The notes beneath the pieces were generated by a model. The model saw only the letters and a program-made list of their open reading frames with translations. It had not been told where the DNA came from and did no database searches. From contig NZ_VOXD01000011.1 of assembly GCF_008014675.1 (NCBI RefSeq), forward strand, positions 62,001-126,000: 64,000 nucleotides of DNA, written 5' to 3'. The position numbers were made by a program, and so were the translations under genes. This document shows positions 52,420 through 61,700 of the stretch, one piece after another (within the stretch, counting starts at the first letter, position 1; every line of letters begins with the position of its first letter). Source of the DNA: Neolewinella aurantiaca (GTDB taxonomy: Bacteria; Bacteroidota; Bacteroidia; Chitinophagales; Saprospiraceae).

Positions 52420-53613
52420 ATGACACGCCTGATTCAAACCCCCATCTTTTTTTGCTTCGCTTTACTTGCGCTGCTGGTCACTTCCTGCGGATCGGTGGAG
52501 AAGCTTGTCGAAAGCGGACACTACGAAGAAGCCGTGCGGCTGGCCCAAAACCGCCTGACCGGTAAGCAAAAGAAAAATCCGAAATTCGTACTGGCCCTCG
52601 AGACCGCTTTCAATAAAATGATCGCTCAGGATATGGAGCGCGCCCGCCGCATGACGGTATCGGGCAACCCCAACTGGGCCGAAATTGCTTCTGTATACGA
52701 CAATATCCAGCGCCGCCAGGATGCTCTCACTCCTTTGCTTCCTTTGGTAGACAAAAATGGTTACCAGGCCGAATTCCGTTTCGCCCGCCTGGACGGACTA
52801 ATCTCCGAAGCCGAAGAAAAGGCCGCTCAGCAATACTATACCGAGGCGCTGAATCTGCTGTCAGAAGCCCGCATCGGCAATAAATCCGCCGGCAGAAAGG
52901 CTTTCGTCGCTTTTGGCAGGGTGGAGGAATACCGTGCCAACTACCGCGATACCGATGCCCTGCGGGCCGAGGCCCGCGAACTGGGTAAGGTCTTCGTCGC
53001 GGTACAAATGGTCAACGAAACCGGCGGATATCTGCCCCGTAACTTCGAACATGAATTGCTGCGCCCCGAAGGACCGGTACTGGACGATAACTGGAGGTTC
53101 TACGACTTCACGCCAGTTGCCGGCAAGGAGTACGACTACACCGCGCGCATCGTGATCGATAACATCCAGGTGAGCCCCGAGCGGGTCAACGAGCGCGCAT
53201 ATACCGACGAGAAGGAAATCACCGATGGCACTGAATACGTCCTCGATGCCAACGGGAACGTGGCTAAGGACACCCTGGGGAATGACATAACCCGTCCCCG
53301 CCTCGTTGTCGTTCGTGCCGATGTACTGGAGGTCCTCCAGACCAAAACCGCGCTGGTATCCGGTAGCCTCGAACTCTTTGACCTGCGCAGCCAGCGTGTT
53401 GTCGACCGCGACGAACTGACCGCAGAAGCAGTTTTCGAAAACTATGCGAGCACTTTCCGGGGAGATCGCCGTGCGCTTAGCCGGGATACCCGGCGCTATC
53501 TTGGCAACCAGCCCGTTCAGTTTCCTTCGGATGAATCTTTGATTCTGGAGGCTGCCGACGTCCTTAAGCCCCGCCTGACAGAGCGGCTTGAGCGCAGTTC
53601 GAGGGTGATCTGA
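52420..53613 (+). CDS. Lipoprotein with TPR-like helical repeats, function unknown
   Basis: A 397-residue lipoprotein (LLALLVTSCGS, lipid Cys23). The N-terminal 130 residues are helical and look like two or three TPR-type units (VEKLVESGHYEEAVRLAQNRL, AAQQYYTEALNLLSEARIG). The remainder is mixed, with a beta-rich part (YDYTARIVIDNIQVSPERVNERAYTDEKEI) around residue 240 and a C-terminal RLTERLERSSRVI. No named domain. It is probably an outer-membrane-associated assembly or scaffold protein (inference). The ATG at 52420 is preferred over a GTG 33 bp upstream. Confidence 0.72.
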   Translation: MTRLIQTPIFFCFALLALLVTSCGSVEKLVESGHYEEAVRLAQNRLTGKQKKNPKFVLALETAFNKMIAQDMERARRMTVSGNPNWAEIASVYDNIQRRQDALTPLLPLVDKNGYQAEFRFARLDGLISEAEEKAAQQYYTEALNLLSEARIGNKSAGRKAFVAFGRVEEYRANYRDTDALRAEARELGKVFVAVQMVNETGGYLPRNFEHELLRPEGPVLDDNWRFYDFTPVAGKEYDYTARIVIDNIQVSPERVNERAYTDEKEITDGTEYVLDANGNVAKDTLGNDITRPRLVVVRADVLEVLQTKTALVSGSLELFDLRSQRVVDRDELTAEAVFENYASTFRGDRRALSRDTRRYLGNQPVQFPSDESLILEAADVLKPRLTERLERSSRVI

Positions 53614-53699
53614 GTTCTTGGCGCAGAAAAGCAAGCTCAGCAGCGCGACCGGAGTAATCATGCCTGAGCATGATGATGGCATAGTTGTAGGTAACGCGT

Positions 53700-55715
53700 T
53701 TACCCTTCCTTGATTTGCTCCCGGAAAATCTGTGCAAACCGGCGGTGGCCGAGCAGGTAATAATGCAGGATGATACTGTCGGCAACGCGCCCGACTTCTG
53801 TACGGTCTTTCCCGATCTTTGCGGCAAGAATCTGGGCTTTGCGTTCCTTCCGTCTGTTTATCCAGAGGCCCAGGTTTTTATAGAAATGCATATGCGCCCA
53901 AAATATGGAGCCGATATGAGCGAAGTTTCCCTGGGTCAGGAACAGCCCTCCGGCAACGCCATCGAGGATCATCCGGACAGGAAGCCACCACACGAGGCGG
54001 CTGAAAGGTTCGTTCTTGAAACTCGTTGTCAGCGTATTGCGGAAGTTGAGGTAAGTCTTCCGGGGGGTATTGTAATTGAGCGTCCCGCCGCCAACGTGAT
54101 AGACCACCGAGGAAGGCTCGACCATGATCTTATACCCGGCGCGTTTCATCCGCCAGCAGAGGTCGATTTCTTCGGCGTGGGCGAAATACTCCGGTTCGAA
54201 ACCGCCCAAAGAGTGGAAGAGATCGGCCCGGCAGAAGAAAGCTGCTCCGGTAGCCCAGAAGATCTCTTTGCGGCCATCATATTGTCCTTCGTCCCGTTCG
54301 GTATGGGTGAAGATGCGGCCCCGGCAGAAAGGGTAACCCAGGTAGTCGAGATAGCCGCCGGCTGCGCCGGCGTACTCAAAACGATTGTGGTCCGCTTCGG
54401 CGAGAACCTTGGGCTGTATGGCCCCGATCGTTTCATCCTGAAAGAGGCGAGTGATGGTCGTGATCCAATCGGGAGCAACCCGAACGTCGCTGTTTAGGAG
54501 GACGTAAATATCCGCCTTGACCTGCATCATGGCCATGTTGTAGCCATTGGCAAACCCGTAGTTTTCGGGCAATTCGATCAGTTCTACGCCGGGATGGTTT
54601 GTCTTCATCCATTCGACAGAATCATCGGTACTGAGGTTGTCGGCAACAATCACCCTGGCGTAGGGCGGCAGACTGGTGATGACGGTCGGGAGGTACTCTT
54701 CGAGATAGCTTCGTCCGTTATAATTGAGGATAACCACGGCGGTGTCCGGCGCGTAGTTCAGGCTCGGATCGGGGACTTCTGCAGGTGCAGCCAGGGCCTG
54801 GCGGGCAGCAATTTCATCCATTGCCAGTTGGGCCTGCAAGTCTTCGAGGCTCGCGAGCTCTTTGTCGCCGCGCAGATGGTCTACAAAAATAACGGTGATG
54901 GCCTGTCCGTAGATGTCTTCGTCAAAATCGAAGATGTTGAGTTCAATCACGACTCCGCGACCATCGTTAAGGCTGGGGCGGTCTCCGATGTAGAGCATTC
55001 CTTCCAGTTCGCGGTTCAACCATTTTGCCCGAACGGCATAGATGCCGTTTTGAGGGATGAGTTTAAGGCGGTGGAAAGGTTTGATATTGGCGGTCGGGAA
55101 GCCGATGGTCCGTCCGATCTTCTTGCCTTCGACGACGGTGCCGGTTATTTCATACGGCTTACCGAGCAGGGTTTCGGCTTCTTTTACCCTGCCGTTGAGC
55201 AGGGCGTTGCGGACCTTAGTGGAGCTCACCGTTATGTCGTTCACTTCCTGAGCGTCAATCTCGATTACTTCGTAGCCGAGTTCCTTACCATGGTGCCGCA
55301 AATAAGCGAGGTCACCCTTACGGTCTTTACCGAAACGGTGATCGTAACCGATGACGATACGTTCAGGACTGAAGTGTTTGACCAAAAAATTGCGGATGTA
55401 ATCTTCCGGGGTTTGCCGACTGAACTCTTTTGTAAAAGGAACGACGACGAGGTGATCGATGCCGGCGGCTTCGCAGCAAGCCGCTTTCTCGGGCGTGGTG
55501 GTCAGCAAGCGAAGCGTGTCGTCTTCGGGGCGGAGAACAGAACGTGGGTGTGGGTCGAAGGTAATTACTACCGATTCACCACCTCTTCGTTCTGCCAGCC
55601 GGCGGATGCGGGCCAGAAGTTGTTGGTGGCCCTTGTGTACGCCATCGAAGCTTCCGATCGTGATGATCGCTCGCCTGAAACGGGGTAAATTTTCTAACTG
55701 GTAGTGGACTTTCAT
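53700..55715 (-). CDS. Fusion: RibF (riboflavin kinase/FMN adenylyltransferase) + family 2 glycosyltransferase
   Basis: A 671-residue two-part protein in one open frame. Residues 1-307 are a complete RibF: FMN adenylyltransferase domain with GSFDGVHKGH (His27, His30), GYDHRFGKDRKGD, VSSTKVRNAL; riboflavin kinase domain with GRTIGFPTANI (201-211) and PQNGIYAVRAKW. Residues 308-324 are a linker (APAEVPDPSLNYAPD). Residues 325-671 are a GT2 enzyme of the rhamnosyltransferase-like type with AVVILNYNG, ADNLSTDDS, LLNSDV, GFEPEYFAHAEEIDLCWRMKRAG, and a C-terminal tail. Fusing flavin synthesis with sugar transfer is unusual. ATG at 55715 begins the RibF domain. Confidence 0.88.
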   Translation of the reverse strand: MKVHYQLENLPRFRRAIITIGSFDGVHKGHQQLLARIRRLAERRGGESVVITFDPHPRSVLRPEDDTLRLLTTTPEKAACCEAAGIDHLVVVPFTKEFSRQTPEDYIRNFLVKHFSPERIVIGYDHRFGKDRKGDLAYLRHHGKELGYEVIEIDAQEVNDITVSSTKVRNALLNGRVKEAETLLGKPYEITGTVVEGKKIGRTIGFPTANIKPFHRLKLIPQNGIYAVRAKWLNRELEGMLYIGDRPSLNDGRGVVIELNIFDFDEDIYGQAITVIFVDHLRGDKELASLEDLQAQLAMDEIAARQALAAPAEVPDPSLNYAPDTAVVILNYNGRSYLEEYLPTVITSLPPYARVIVADNLSTDDSVEWMKTNHPGVELIELPENYGFANGYNMAMMQVKADIYVLLNSDVRVAPDWITTITRLFQDETIGAIQPKVLAEADHNRFEYAGAAGGYLDYLGYPFCRGRIFTHTERDEGQYDGRKEIFWATGAAFFCRADLFHSLGGFEPEYFAHAEEIDLCWRMKRAGYKIMVEPSSVVYHVGGGTLNYNTPRKTYLNFRNTLTTSFKNEPFSRLVWWLPVRMILDGVAGGLFLTQGNFAHIGSIFWAHMHFYKNLGLWINRRKERKAQILAAKIGKDRTEVGRVADSIILHYYLLGHRRFAQIFREQIKEG

Positions 55716-55768
55716 TCGTGTTGGGGCAAAAGCAATCTTCAATATCATCCCTGCTTCCGGAGTAGGCA

Positions 55769-55870
55769 GGGGCGAAAACGCGGGTGCAAGGTAAGAACGT
55801 AGGAGCAAAGGTTCGCATAGCGGCTGATTCATGCCCCAAAAACCAATTCTTTGCATCCTGCGTCCGCGCC
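55769..55870. repeat. Inverted pair of the 22-bp dispersed repeat
   Basis: GGGGCGAAAACGCGGGTGCAAG at 55769-55790 and TTTGCATCCTGCGTCCGCGCC at 55850-55870, between the divergent RibF-fusion and Mrp genes. Confidence 0.75.
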
Positions 55871-55908
55871 ACGAAACCATAAGCTGCTCAATAATGTTTG
55901 CTCCCACG

Positions 55909-57021
55909 ATGGAAGAAAGCAAAATCGTACGCGCCCTGGCCACAGTCCAGGACCCCAACACCGGCCAGGACCTGATTACCGCCAATATGGTATTGCACCT
56001 GAAGGTGGAAGCCCCTAATGTATCTTTTACGCTTCAGTTGCCTAAACTGGATGCCGACTACAAGCAACAGCTGAATTTTGCTTGTCAGGAGGCTATTCTG
56101 GGCGTTTACCCCGAAGCGAACGTGCACGTCCATATGCAGAACCCGGGAGCTACGCCCCAGGCCAAGGGCGGTGGCGGACCTCAAAAGGGCAATCCGCTGC
56201 CCCACGTAAAAAACATCATCGCAGTTGCCAGTGGCAAAGGTGGGGTAGGGAAGAGTACTGTTTCCGTCAACCTTGCCCTTGCCCTCCAGGAACTTGGCGG
56301 TGCCGTTGGCCTTCTCGATGCCGACGTCTACGGCCCCAGCGCGCCTACTATGCTGGGTCTTCAGGGGCAGAAGCCAAAGGTGGAAAAGGTTTATGGCAAA
56401 CCAAAAATCAAACCGCTTTTTGCCTACGGTATTCCCGTTATGAGTACGGGCTTCGTCGTCGAGCCGGAGCAGGCAGTGGTGCTGCGTGGCCCCCGCCTGA
56501 GCGGAATCATCAAGCAGTTCCTCGAAGAATGTGTCTGGCCGCCGCTGGATTACCTCATCATCGATCTACCTCCGGGGACGGGCGATGTACAGCTTTCACT
56601 CGTGCAAACGGTTTCGGTTACCGGTGTCGTCCTGGTGACTACGCCCCAGCAAGTTGCTTTAGCCGATGCCATCAAGGCAATGAATATGTTCTTCCTGCCC
56701 GACGTTCAGGTGCCCGTTCTTGGCGTCGTCGAAAATATGTCATGGTTTACGCCCAAAGAACTGCCCGACAATAAGTACTACCTCTTCGGTAAAGACGGTG
56801 GCAAGAGCCTTGCCCGGAAATCGAATTCGATGCTGCTCGGTCAGATCCCGCTCGTGCAGGGCATCCGTGAAGGCGGCGACGACGGCAAGCCAGCGTTCCT
56901 CAATAAAGAGGACGAAGTTACCCGGGAAGCCTGGCTCAATGTGGCTAAAAACGTTGCCCGGCAGACTGCGCTGCGCAACGAGATGATGGAACAGACTAAA
57001 GTGGTGGAGGTGAAGTCCTGA
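55909..57021 (+). CDS. Mrp/NBP35-family iron-sulfur carrier ATPase
   Basis: A 370-residue P-loop ATPase. N-terminal DUF59-like domain (VRALATVQDPNTGQDLITANMVLHLKVEAP, 8-37), then the Mrp domain with SGKGGVGKST (108-117), LLDADVYGPSAPTMLG, DYLIIDLPPGTGD, TTPQQVALADAIKAMNMF. Such proteins load Fe-S clusters onto targets. The CxxC usually seen after ENM is replaced by ENMSWFTPKELP, as in many Bacteroidota homologs (from memory). ATG at 55909 (MEESKIVRAL) fits homolog length; an ATG 15 bp upstream is also possible. Confidence 0.88.
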   Translation: MEESKIVRALATVQDPNTGQDLITANMVLHLKVEAPNVSFTLQLPKLDADYKQQLNFACQEAILGVYPEANVHVHMQNPGATPQAKGGGGPQKGNPLPHVKNIIAVASGKGGVGKSTVSVNLALALQELGGAVGLLDADVYGPSAPTMLGLQGQKPKVEKVYGKPKIKPLFAYGIPVMSTGFVVEPEQAVVLRGPRLSGIIKQFLEECVWPPLDYLIIDLPPGTGDVQLSLVQTVSVTGVVLVTTPQQVALADAIKAMNMFFLPDVQVPVLGVVENMSWFTPKELPDNKYYLFGKDGGKSLARKSNSMLLGQIPLVQGIREGGDDGKPAFLNKEDEVTREAWLNVAKNVARQTALRNEMMEQTKVVEVKS

Positions 57022-57131
57022 AATTAAGACAGGCTATTGCCCGATGGGGGCAACAGGTTCTTAAAGTTAGCCATTCCGCACTGTCGGTGCACGAAGGGAA
57101 TTGCTTGAATTACAAGCAAGTATGCCTTCTG

Positions 57132-58160
57132 CTAAAACTCAAACAACGTCCCGGCTGCCCCCGGAGGCGTAGCGCCAATGTGGTGGTAAGCCTTCTCCGT
57201 CGCCTGCCGGCCACGGGGCGTACGCTGCAGGTAGCCTTCCATAATCAGGAAAGGCTCATGGACCTCTTCGATGGTGCCAGTATCCTCACCTACCGCCGTA
57301 GCGATGGTGGACACACCGACGGGGCCACCTTTGAACTTATTGATGATGGCGTCCAGGATTTTGTTGTCCATTTCGTCGAGGCCGCCTTCGTCGACGTTGA
57401 GGGCGGAGAGCCCGTAATCTGCGATCTTTTTGTCGATGGTCCCGTTTCCTTTGATTTGAGCGAAATCGCGGATCCGACGGAGCAGTGCGTTGGCGATACG
57501 GGGGGTGCCCCGGCTGCGCCGGGCAATTTCGATTGCGCCGTCTTCGGTAACGGGCACGTCCATGATCTGGCAACTTCGTTTGATGATCTTCACCAGCGTA
57601 GGCACATCGTAATAATCAAGCAGACAGTTAATGCCAAAGCGCGCCCGCATGGGCGCGGTGAGGAGCCCCATACGGGTGGTTGCCCCAACGAGGGTGAAGG
57701 GCTCGAGGCTGATCTGAACCGAGCGGGCGTTTGGCCCGCTGTCGATCATGATGTCGATCCGGTAATCCTCCATTGCGGAGTAGAGGTACTCTTCCACGAC
57801 GTTATTGAGACGGTGGATCTCGTCGATGAAGAGGACGTCGCCTTCGTTAAGATTGGTCAACAGGCCGGCAAGGTCACCCGCTTTTTCGAGCACCGGACCG
57901 GAGGTAAGCTTCAGTTCGGCTCCGAGTTCATTAGCGATGATGTGACTCAGGGTTGTTTTACCGAGGCCCGGAGGGCCGTGCAGCAGAACGTGGTCGAGGC
58001 TGTCGCCCCGCTGAACGGCGGCCTGAATAAAAATCTTCAGGTTCTCAACGATCTTGGGTTGACCGCTGAAGTCGTCCAGCGAGTCGGGGCGCAGGGCCCG
58101 CTCCATGGCGTTGTCTTCCGGTTGCAATCTTTCAGCGTTAGGATCGAGGTGCTCGTTCAT
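57132..58160 (-). CDS. ruvB: Holliday junction branch migration helicase RuvB
   Basis: A 342-residue AAA+ motor: [25 protein letters not shown], Walker [10 protein letters not shown], Walker [46 protein letters not shown] sensor, [17 protein letters not shown] and the C-terminal winged helix ([34 protein letters not shown]). It drives branch migration with RuvA in recombination repair. RuvA and RuvC are not adjacent. A -7 box lies only 5 bp upstream of the ATG. Confidence 0.96.
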   Translation of the reverse strand: MNEHLDPNAERLQPEDNAMERALRPDSLDDFSGQPKIVENLKIFIQAAVQRGDSLDHVLLHGPPGLGKTTLSHIIANELGAELKLTSGPVLEKAGDLAGLLTNLNEGDVLFIDEIHRLNNVVEEYLYSAMEDYRIDIMIDSGPNARSVQISLEPFTLVGATTRMGLLTAPMRARFGINCLLDYYDVPTLVKIIKRSCQIMDVPVTEDGAIEIARRSRGTPRIANALLRRIRDFAQIKGNGTIDKKIADYGLSALNVDEGGLDEMDNKILDAIINKFKGGPVGVSTIATAVGEDTGTIEEVHEPFLIMEGYLQRTPRGRQATEKAYHHIGATPPGAAGTLFEF

Positions 58161-58165
58161 AGTCG

Positions 58166-58173
58166 CAAATGTA
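58166..58173 (-). promoter_or_regulatory. -7 element directly before the ruvB start codon
   Basis: TACATTTG on the minus strand, with the ATG starting 5 bases later; the same arrangement as for the SDR gene at 21295. It suggests a leaderless mRNA or that the true start codon is further downstream. Confidence 0.55.
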
Positions 58174-58316
58174 CTAAATGTTTGGGGAGCTTGAAATATG
58201 ACGCTAATTGTTTTGTTGGAGGGGCGCGAAGCTGTACCTGGTACCCGACAACAATTGGAGGCGTGACTTAAACATATCCGGGGGTGCTGGGCGCTGACCG
58301 GCTTGTGCAGAATGTA

Positions 58317-58802
58317 TTACACCATCCGGGAGTGCCAGCTGTCTTCCAGTGGGCGTTCGAAAATCTGGCGTAATTCGCCGAGTTCTTTAACGAGCGGATC
58401 GAAGACGATCGTATCGTTTTCGAGGCTGCCATTTTTGTAGAGTTCCTTGAATTCCTCGCGGCCAACAGTGTGGATGTTCCCGTTTCCGTCGCGGTAGCTG
58501 AAGCGCATGCGGTTGAAAAAGTCTATCCCGAGTTCAGCGCCCAGTTCCTGAATGAAACGAACGGACCCATCGATAGAGCAACCGGATGCTTCGGCCTGGC
58601 TTTCATCTACTCCTACTACTAAAAAGCGGTTGTGCAGTACGTCGGCGGCGGCTTTGAGTTCGCGGCGGTGGCTTACCCAGCCAGCTACAAATTCCTGCAG
58701 TCGGGCTTTTATGGTCGTTGTTTCGGCATCCGTGAGGGCACGCTCCGAGCCATAAATCCAGATGCGGCTTTCGGGAATCAACTGGTCGAGAGGGGATTTC
58801 AT
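58317..58802 (-). CDS. Conserved Bacteroidota protein of unknown function
   Basis: A 161-residue cytosolic protein: SPLDQLIPESRIWIYGSERALTDAETTTIKARLQEFVAGWVSHRRELKAAADVLHNRFLVVGVDESQAEASGCSIDGSVRFIQELG, ending with a basic tail. This sequence type is often labelled an ABC transporter ATPase in Bacteroidota genomes, but it has no Walker motif and that label is doubtful. The VGVDES and GCSIDGSV stretches look like conserved functional positions. No neighbour gives a hint. Confidence 0.72.
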   Translation of the reverse strand: MKSPLDQLIPESRIWIYGSERALTDAETTTIKARLQEFVAGWVSHRRELKAAADVLHNRFLVVGVDESQAEASGCSIDGSVRFIQELGAELGIDFFNRMRFSYRDGNGNIHTVGREEFKELYKNGSLENDTIVFDPLVKELGELRQIFERPLEDSWHSRMV

Positions 58803-58827
58803 TTTGCGGCTTTTTTATCAGAAACCG

Positions 58828-58835
58828 CAAAGTTA
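58828..58835 (-). promoter_or_regulatory. -7 element of the unknown gene at 58317-58802
   Basis: TAACTTTG on the minus strand, leaving a leader of about 25 bases; no good -33 box. Confidence 0.5.
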
Positions 58836-58874
58836 CTTATTTGAAGGGCAATTGTTTCAGGAAATAGATTCTTT

Positions 58875-59040
58875 GGGCGCTAATCGCAGGTGCAGGGTAC
58901 GGTTTAACGGCAAGATCTCCTGGTGTTTTGGTCGGGAACCTGATTGAACGAAAAGGGCGGGGGAGAATCTGCCCCGCAGCACAACCCGCCGTTACTTCAG
59001 TCTGTGCCGGGCAACATACTTTGCACCTGCCGGCCGCGCC
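58875..59040. repeat. Inverted pair of the 22-bp dispersed repeat
   Basis: GGGCGCTAATCGCAGGTGCA at 58875-58894 and TTTGCACCTGCCGGCCGCGCC at 59020-59040, facing each other, with 125 bp between. Confidence 0.8.
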
Positions 59041-59048
59041 TGCTCATT

Positions 59049-60302
59049 TCACACCCTGCCCATTTTCCGGTCGACCCAGTTGAGCACGGGCTTGACGCTG
59101 AGGCCATGCAGGAAAATAGAAACCAGGATGGTGAAATTCACGATACTCCATACGGTATCAATTTCGGGGAAATTGTCGCTGTTGTGGGCGTAGGCCAGAT
59201 AGTACAACGAGCCAACTCCCCGGATGCCAAAGTAGCTGATGGCTACTTTTTCCACCGGGTTCAGCTTACTGGGGATGAAGGCGATGAGGCCACTCAGTGG
59301 CCGGATGACCAGTATAATCACGATGCCCAGCAGCGTACCCTGCCAGGTCAGGTCCGAAAGTCCTCCGGTCGCAATGATACCTCCGAAGGCGATGAGGAAG
59401 AATCCTAACGCTGCCTGTTCTACCTGATCGATGGCTTCGTAGCTCGCCTGCTGGGCTTTAACGTCCGATTCTTTTTGCTGCACGCTGGTGGCAGCAGCGA
59501 CGAAGACAGCCAGGAAACCATAGCCCTCCACTACTTCAGCACAGGCATACGTCAGCAGTACCGACGCGAGAATGAAGAATCCAGCTTCTACTTCCGTGTC
59601 GTACCTGGCGGCCATGTGGTTCCTGAAGTAAGAGAATAATTTCAGCAATGCTTTTCCCATTACGTAGCCGACCAGGGTGCCGACTACTATCCGGTAGCCA
59701 AAATCCCACCAGGCCCAGGTGGTCAGCGAGCTCGTTATGTCGGTTGCGGTAACGAGTGCTATGGCCAGATAGACGAAGGGAAAAGCCAGCCCGTCGTTCA
59801 GTCCCGCTTCAAGCGTGAGACCGAAGCGTACCTCGTCGTCGGCACCGTCGTCTTTTGGTGGTCCAACCTGTACGTTGGCGGCTAAAACAGGGTCGGTCGG
59901 CGCCATTACGGCGCCCAGTAAAATGGCCGAAGCGGGAGCCAGCCCGATCCAACCCCAGGCGATCACTGCAATGGCTGCAATTGTAATCGGCATGGCTATT
60001 CCCAACAGGTAAGCGCCGCTGGCCCAGGATTTCCATCCGGGCGAACGCCTCATCTTTAAGCCCGTTCCGGCCAGGGAGATGATGACGATCAACTCGGTGA
60101 AATATTCCATGAACTGACGATCAAGCTGTTTGTCCTCCGGGTTCATGAGCGGGAGCTCAAGCGGCAGGTTGAAGACAAGAAAGCCGAACGACACGTAAAT
60201 GATCGGCAGGCTGAGCAGCCGATTGCGGAGGAGGCCCGGAAGCAGGAAGGTTCCCATCAGGGCGAGGCCGGCGAGTAAGATCAACGCTAAGTGAGTAGTC
60301 AA
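59049..60302 (-). CDS. CPA1-family cation:proton antiporter
   Basis: A 417-residue membrane protein with about twelve hydrophobic helices. Typical CPA1/NhaP parts: LTGTGL-like SLAGTGLKM, ILLGAVMAPTDPVLAANVQVGP, LTLEAGLNDGLAFPFVYLAIALV (the acidic Asp of the transport site), YGFLAVFVAAATSVQQ, ISYFGIRGVGSLYYLAYA. It exchanges Na+ or K+ for protons to control pH and salt. The start is TTG (no ATG is in a better position). No regulatory C-terminal domain is present. Confidence 0.88.
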   Translation of the reverse strand: MTTHLALILLAGLALMGTFLLPGLLRNRLLSLPIIYVSFGFLVFNLPLELPLMNPEDKQLDRQFMEYFTELIVIISLAGTGLKMRRSPGWKSWASGAYLLGIAMPITIAAIAVIAWGWIGLAPASAILLGAVMAPTDPVLAANVQVGPPKDDGADDEVRFGLTLEAGLNDGLAFPFVYLAIALVTATDITSSLTTWAWWDFGYRIVVGTLVGYVMGKALLKLFSYFRNHMAARYDTEVEAGFFILASVLLTYACAEVVEGYGFLAVFVAAATSVQQKESDVKAQQASYEAIDQVEQAALGFFLIAFGGIIATGGLSDLTWQGTLLGIVIILVIRPLSGLIAFIPSKLNPVEKVAISYFGIRGVGSLYYLAYAHNSDNFPEIDTVWSIVNFTILVSIFLHGLSVKPVLNWVDRKMGRV

Positions 60303-60500
60303 TTTTTTTGCTTAAAGTAAAGGCAACAGGAATATCCCGATCTGCCGCAATTGTATGTATTGCTTAGGTCCGTTTCTTGTAGCGTGGGGCCCTGTCCCTA
60401 CGTTTTCGTTGTGCATCTTGTTACACACGAGTTCAAACCTCTATTTTTCTACATTGGTTCATTTTAACGATATTACCCGGAATAGCTCAGGCTCCTTATC

Positions 60501-61652
60501 ATGACACAACTCACAAATCAACGATTTCTTTTCCCCGAAAAAGCGGTTTCCGGCTACCTGAACGGTGCCAGCCGGTCTCCTCAGTTGAAAGCACTTGCCG
60601 CCGCGGCAAGACACGCCATCTGGTGGCGCGAGGAAAACGCCGGAATGCCAATCCCTGCCTTCTTCGAGACGGTAAGTCTGGTGAAAGCGGAATTTGCCCA
60701 ACTGATCAATTGCGCCGAGCCCGATCGCATTGCGGTGCTGCCGTCCACCAGCTACGGTATCGCTACGGCTGCCAAAAACCTGCCCCTGCAACAGGGGCAG
60801 AACATCATCGTCGCCGAAGATCAGTTCCCCAGTAACTACTATTCCTGGTTGGAGCGCTGCAAGGAAGTGGGCGCCGAACTTCGGGTCGTTGCCCGGCCCG
60901 AGCCGGGCGCAACGGATAGTTGGTCTGACCGTGTGCTTGCGGCCATCGATCACAAAACAGCCGCCGTAGCCATCGCTCAGGTGCACTGGGCGGATGGCAG
61001 CTTGTTTGACCTAGCGGCGATCCGCGACCGCACGAACGATGTCGACGCCTGGCTCATCATCGACGCAACGCAATCGGTCGGAGCCTTTCCCACCGATGTC
61101 TCCGCCCTTAAACCCGACGTGCTCTGCGCCGGCGGTTACAAATGGCTGATGGGCCCCTACGGTTGTGGCTACGCCTACTTCGGCGAGCGGATGGACGGCG
61201 GCACTCCGCTGGAGGAAAACTGGATCAACCGCGCCGGGAGCGAGGACTTTCGTAACCTCGTCAATTACCGCGAAGAATACCGGCCACTGGCCGGTCGCTA
61301 CTGCGTGGGGCAACAATCTAACTTCATCATGATGCCTATGCAGCTCGAAGGCCTGAAGCAGGTCAACGCGTGGGGAGCGGAAAACATTCAGGCGTACTGC
61401 AACGAGTTGTGGAGTGGAGTAGCGCCAATACTAGCGAACGTAGGCATTGAACTGCCGGAGGAGCGGGCACATCACCTCGTCGGGCTAAAGCTCACCGACG
61501 ATTTCGATCGGGATGTATTGTCCGCTGAATTCGAACGACGCGGACTTTCACTCAGCTACCGGGGCGACGCCATCAGGGTTTCTCCGGGTTGTTATAACCT
61601 ACCCGAAGAGCTCGCCGAACTTGCCGGAGCGTTCTTCAAGGCAGTCAAATAA
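60501..61652 (+). CDS. Class V aminotransferase-fold PLP enzyme
   Basis: A 383-residue PLP protein of the cysteine desulfurase/isopenicillin epimerase-like fold. Schiff-base Lys214 in GGYKWLMGPYG, Asp188 in IDATQSVGA, and substrate-binding SYGIATAAKN. The DQFPSNYYSW and QVHWADGSLFDL stretches match class V sequences that are not true cysteine desulfurases. The reaction is unknown; selenocysteine lyase or kynureninase-like activities are possible. It is divergent from the antiporter gene and converges on the TPR gene. Confidence 0.85.
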   Translation: MTQLTNQRFLFPEKAVSGYLNGASRSPQLKALAAAARHAIWWREENAGMPIPAFFETVSLVKAEFAQLINCAEPDRIAVLPSTSYGIATAAKNLPLQQGQNIIVAEDQFPSNYYSWLERCKEVGAELRVVARPEPGATDSWSDRVLAAIDHKTAAVAIAQVHWADGSLFDLAAIRDRTNDVDAWLIIDATQSVGAFPTDVSALKPDVLCAGGYKWLMGPYGCGYAYFGERMDGGTPLEENWINRAGSEDFRNLVNYREEYRPLAGRYCVGQQSNFIMMPMQLEGLKQVNAWGAENIQAYCNELWSGVAPILANVGIELPEERAHHLVGLKLTDDFDRDVLSAEFERRGLSLSYRGDAIRVSPGCYNLPEELAELAGAFFKAVK

Positions 61653-61700
61653 ACCGTAATCCTTGCTTCTGGTGGCTAAAATAGTCTGAAGCCAAAGGGC

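Noticed and set aside
54594-55688. A 364-codon plus-strand frame opposite the RibF fusion
   Set aside because: Antisense shadow; no domain.
57087-58271. A 394-codon plus-strand frame opposite ruvB
   Set aside because: Antisense shadow of a clearly conserved gene.
58317-58802. ABC transporter ATPase, as such sequences are sometimes named
   Set aside because: No Walker A, Walker B or signature motif is present.
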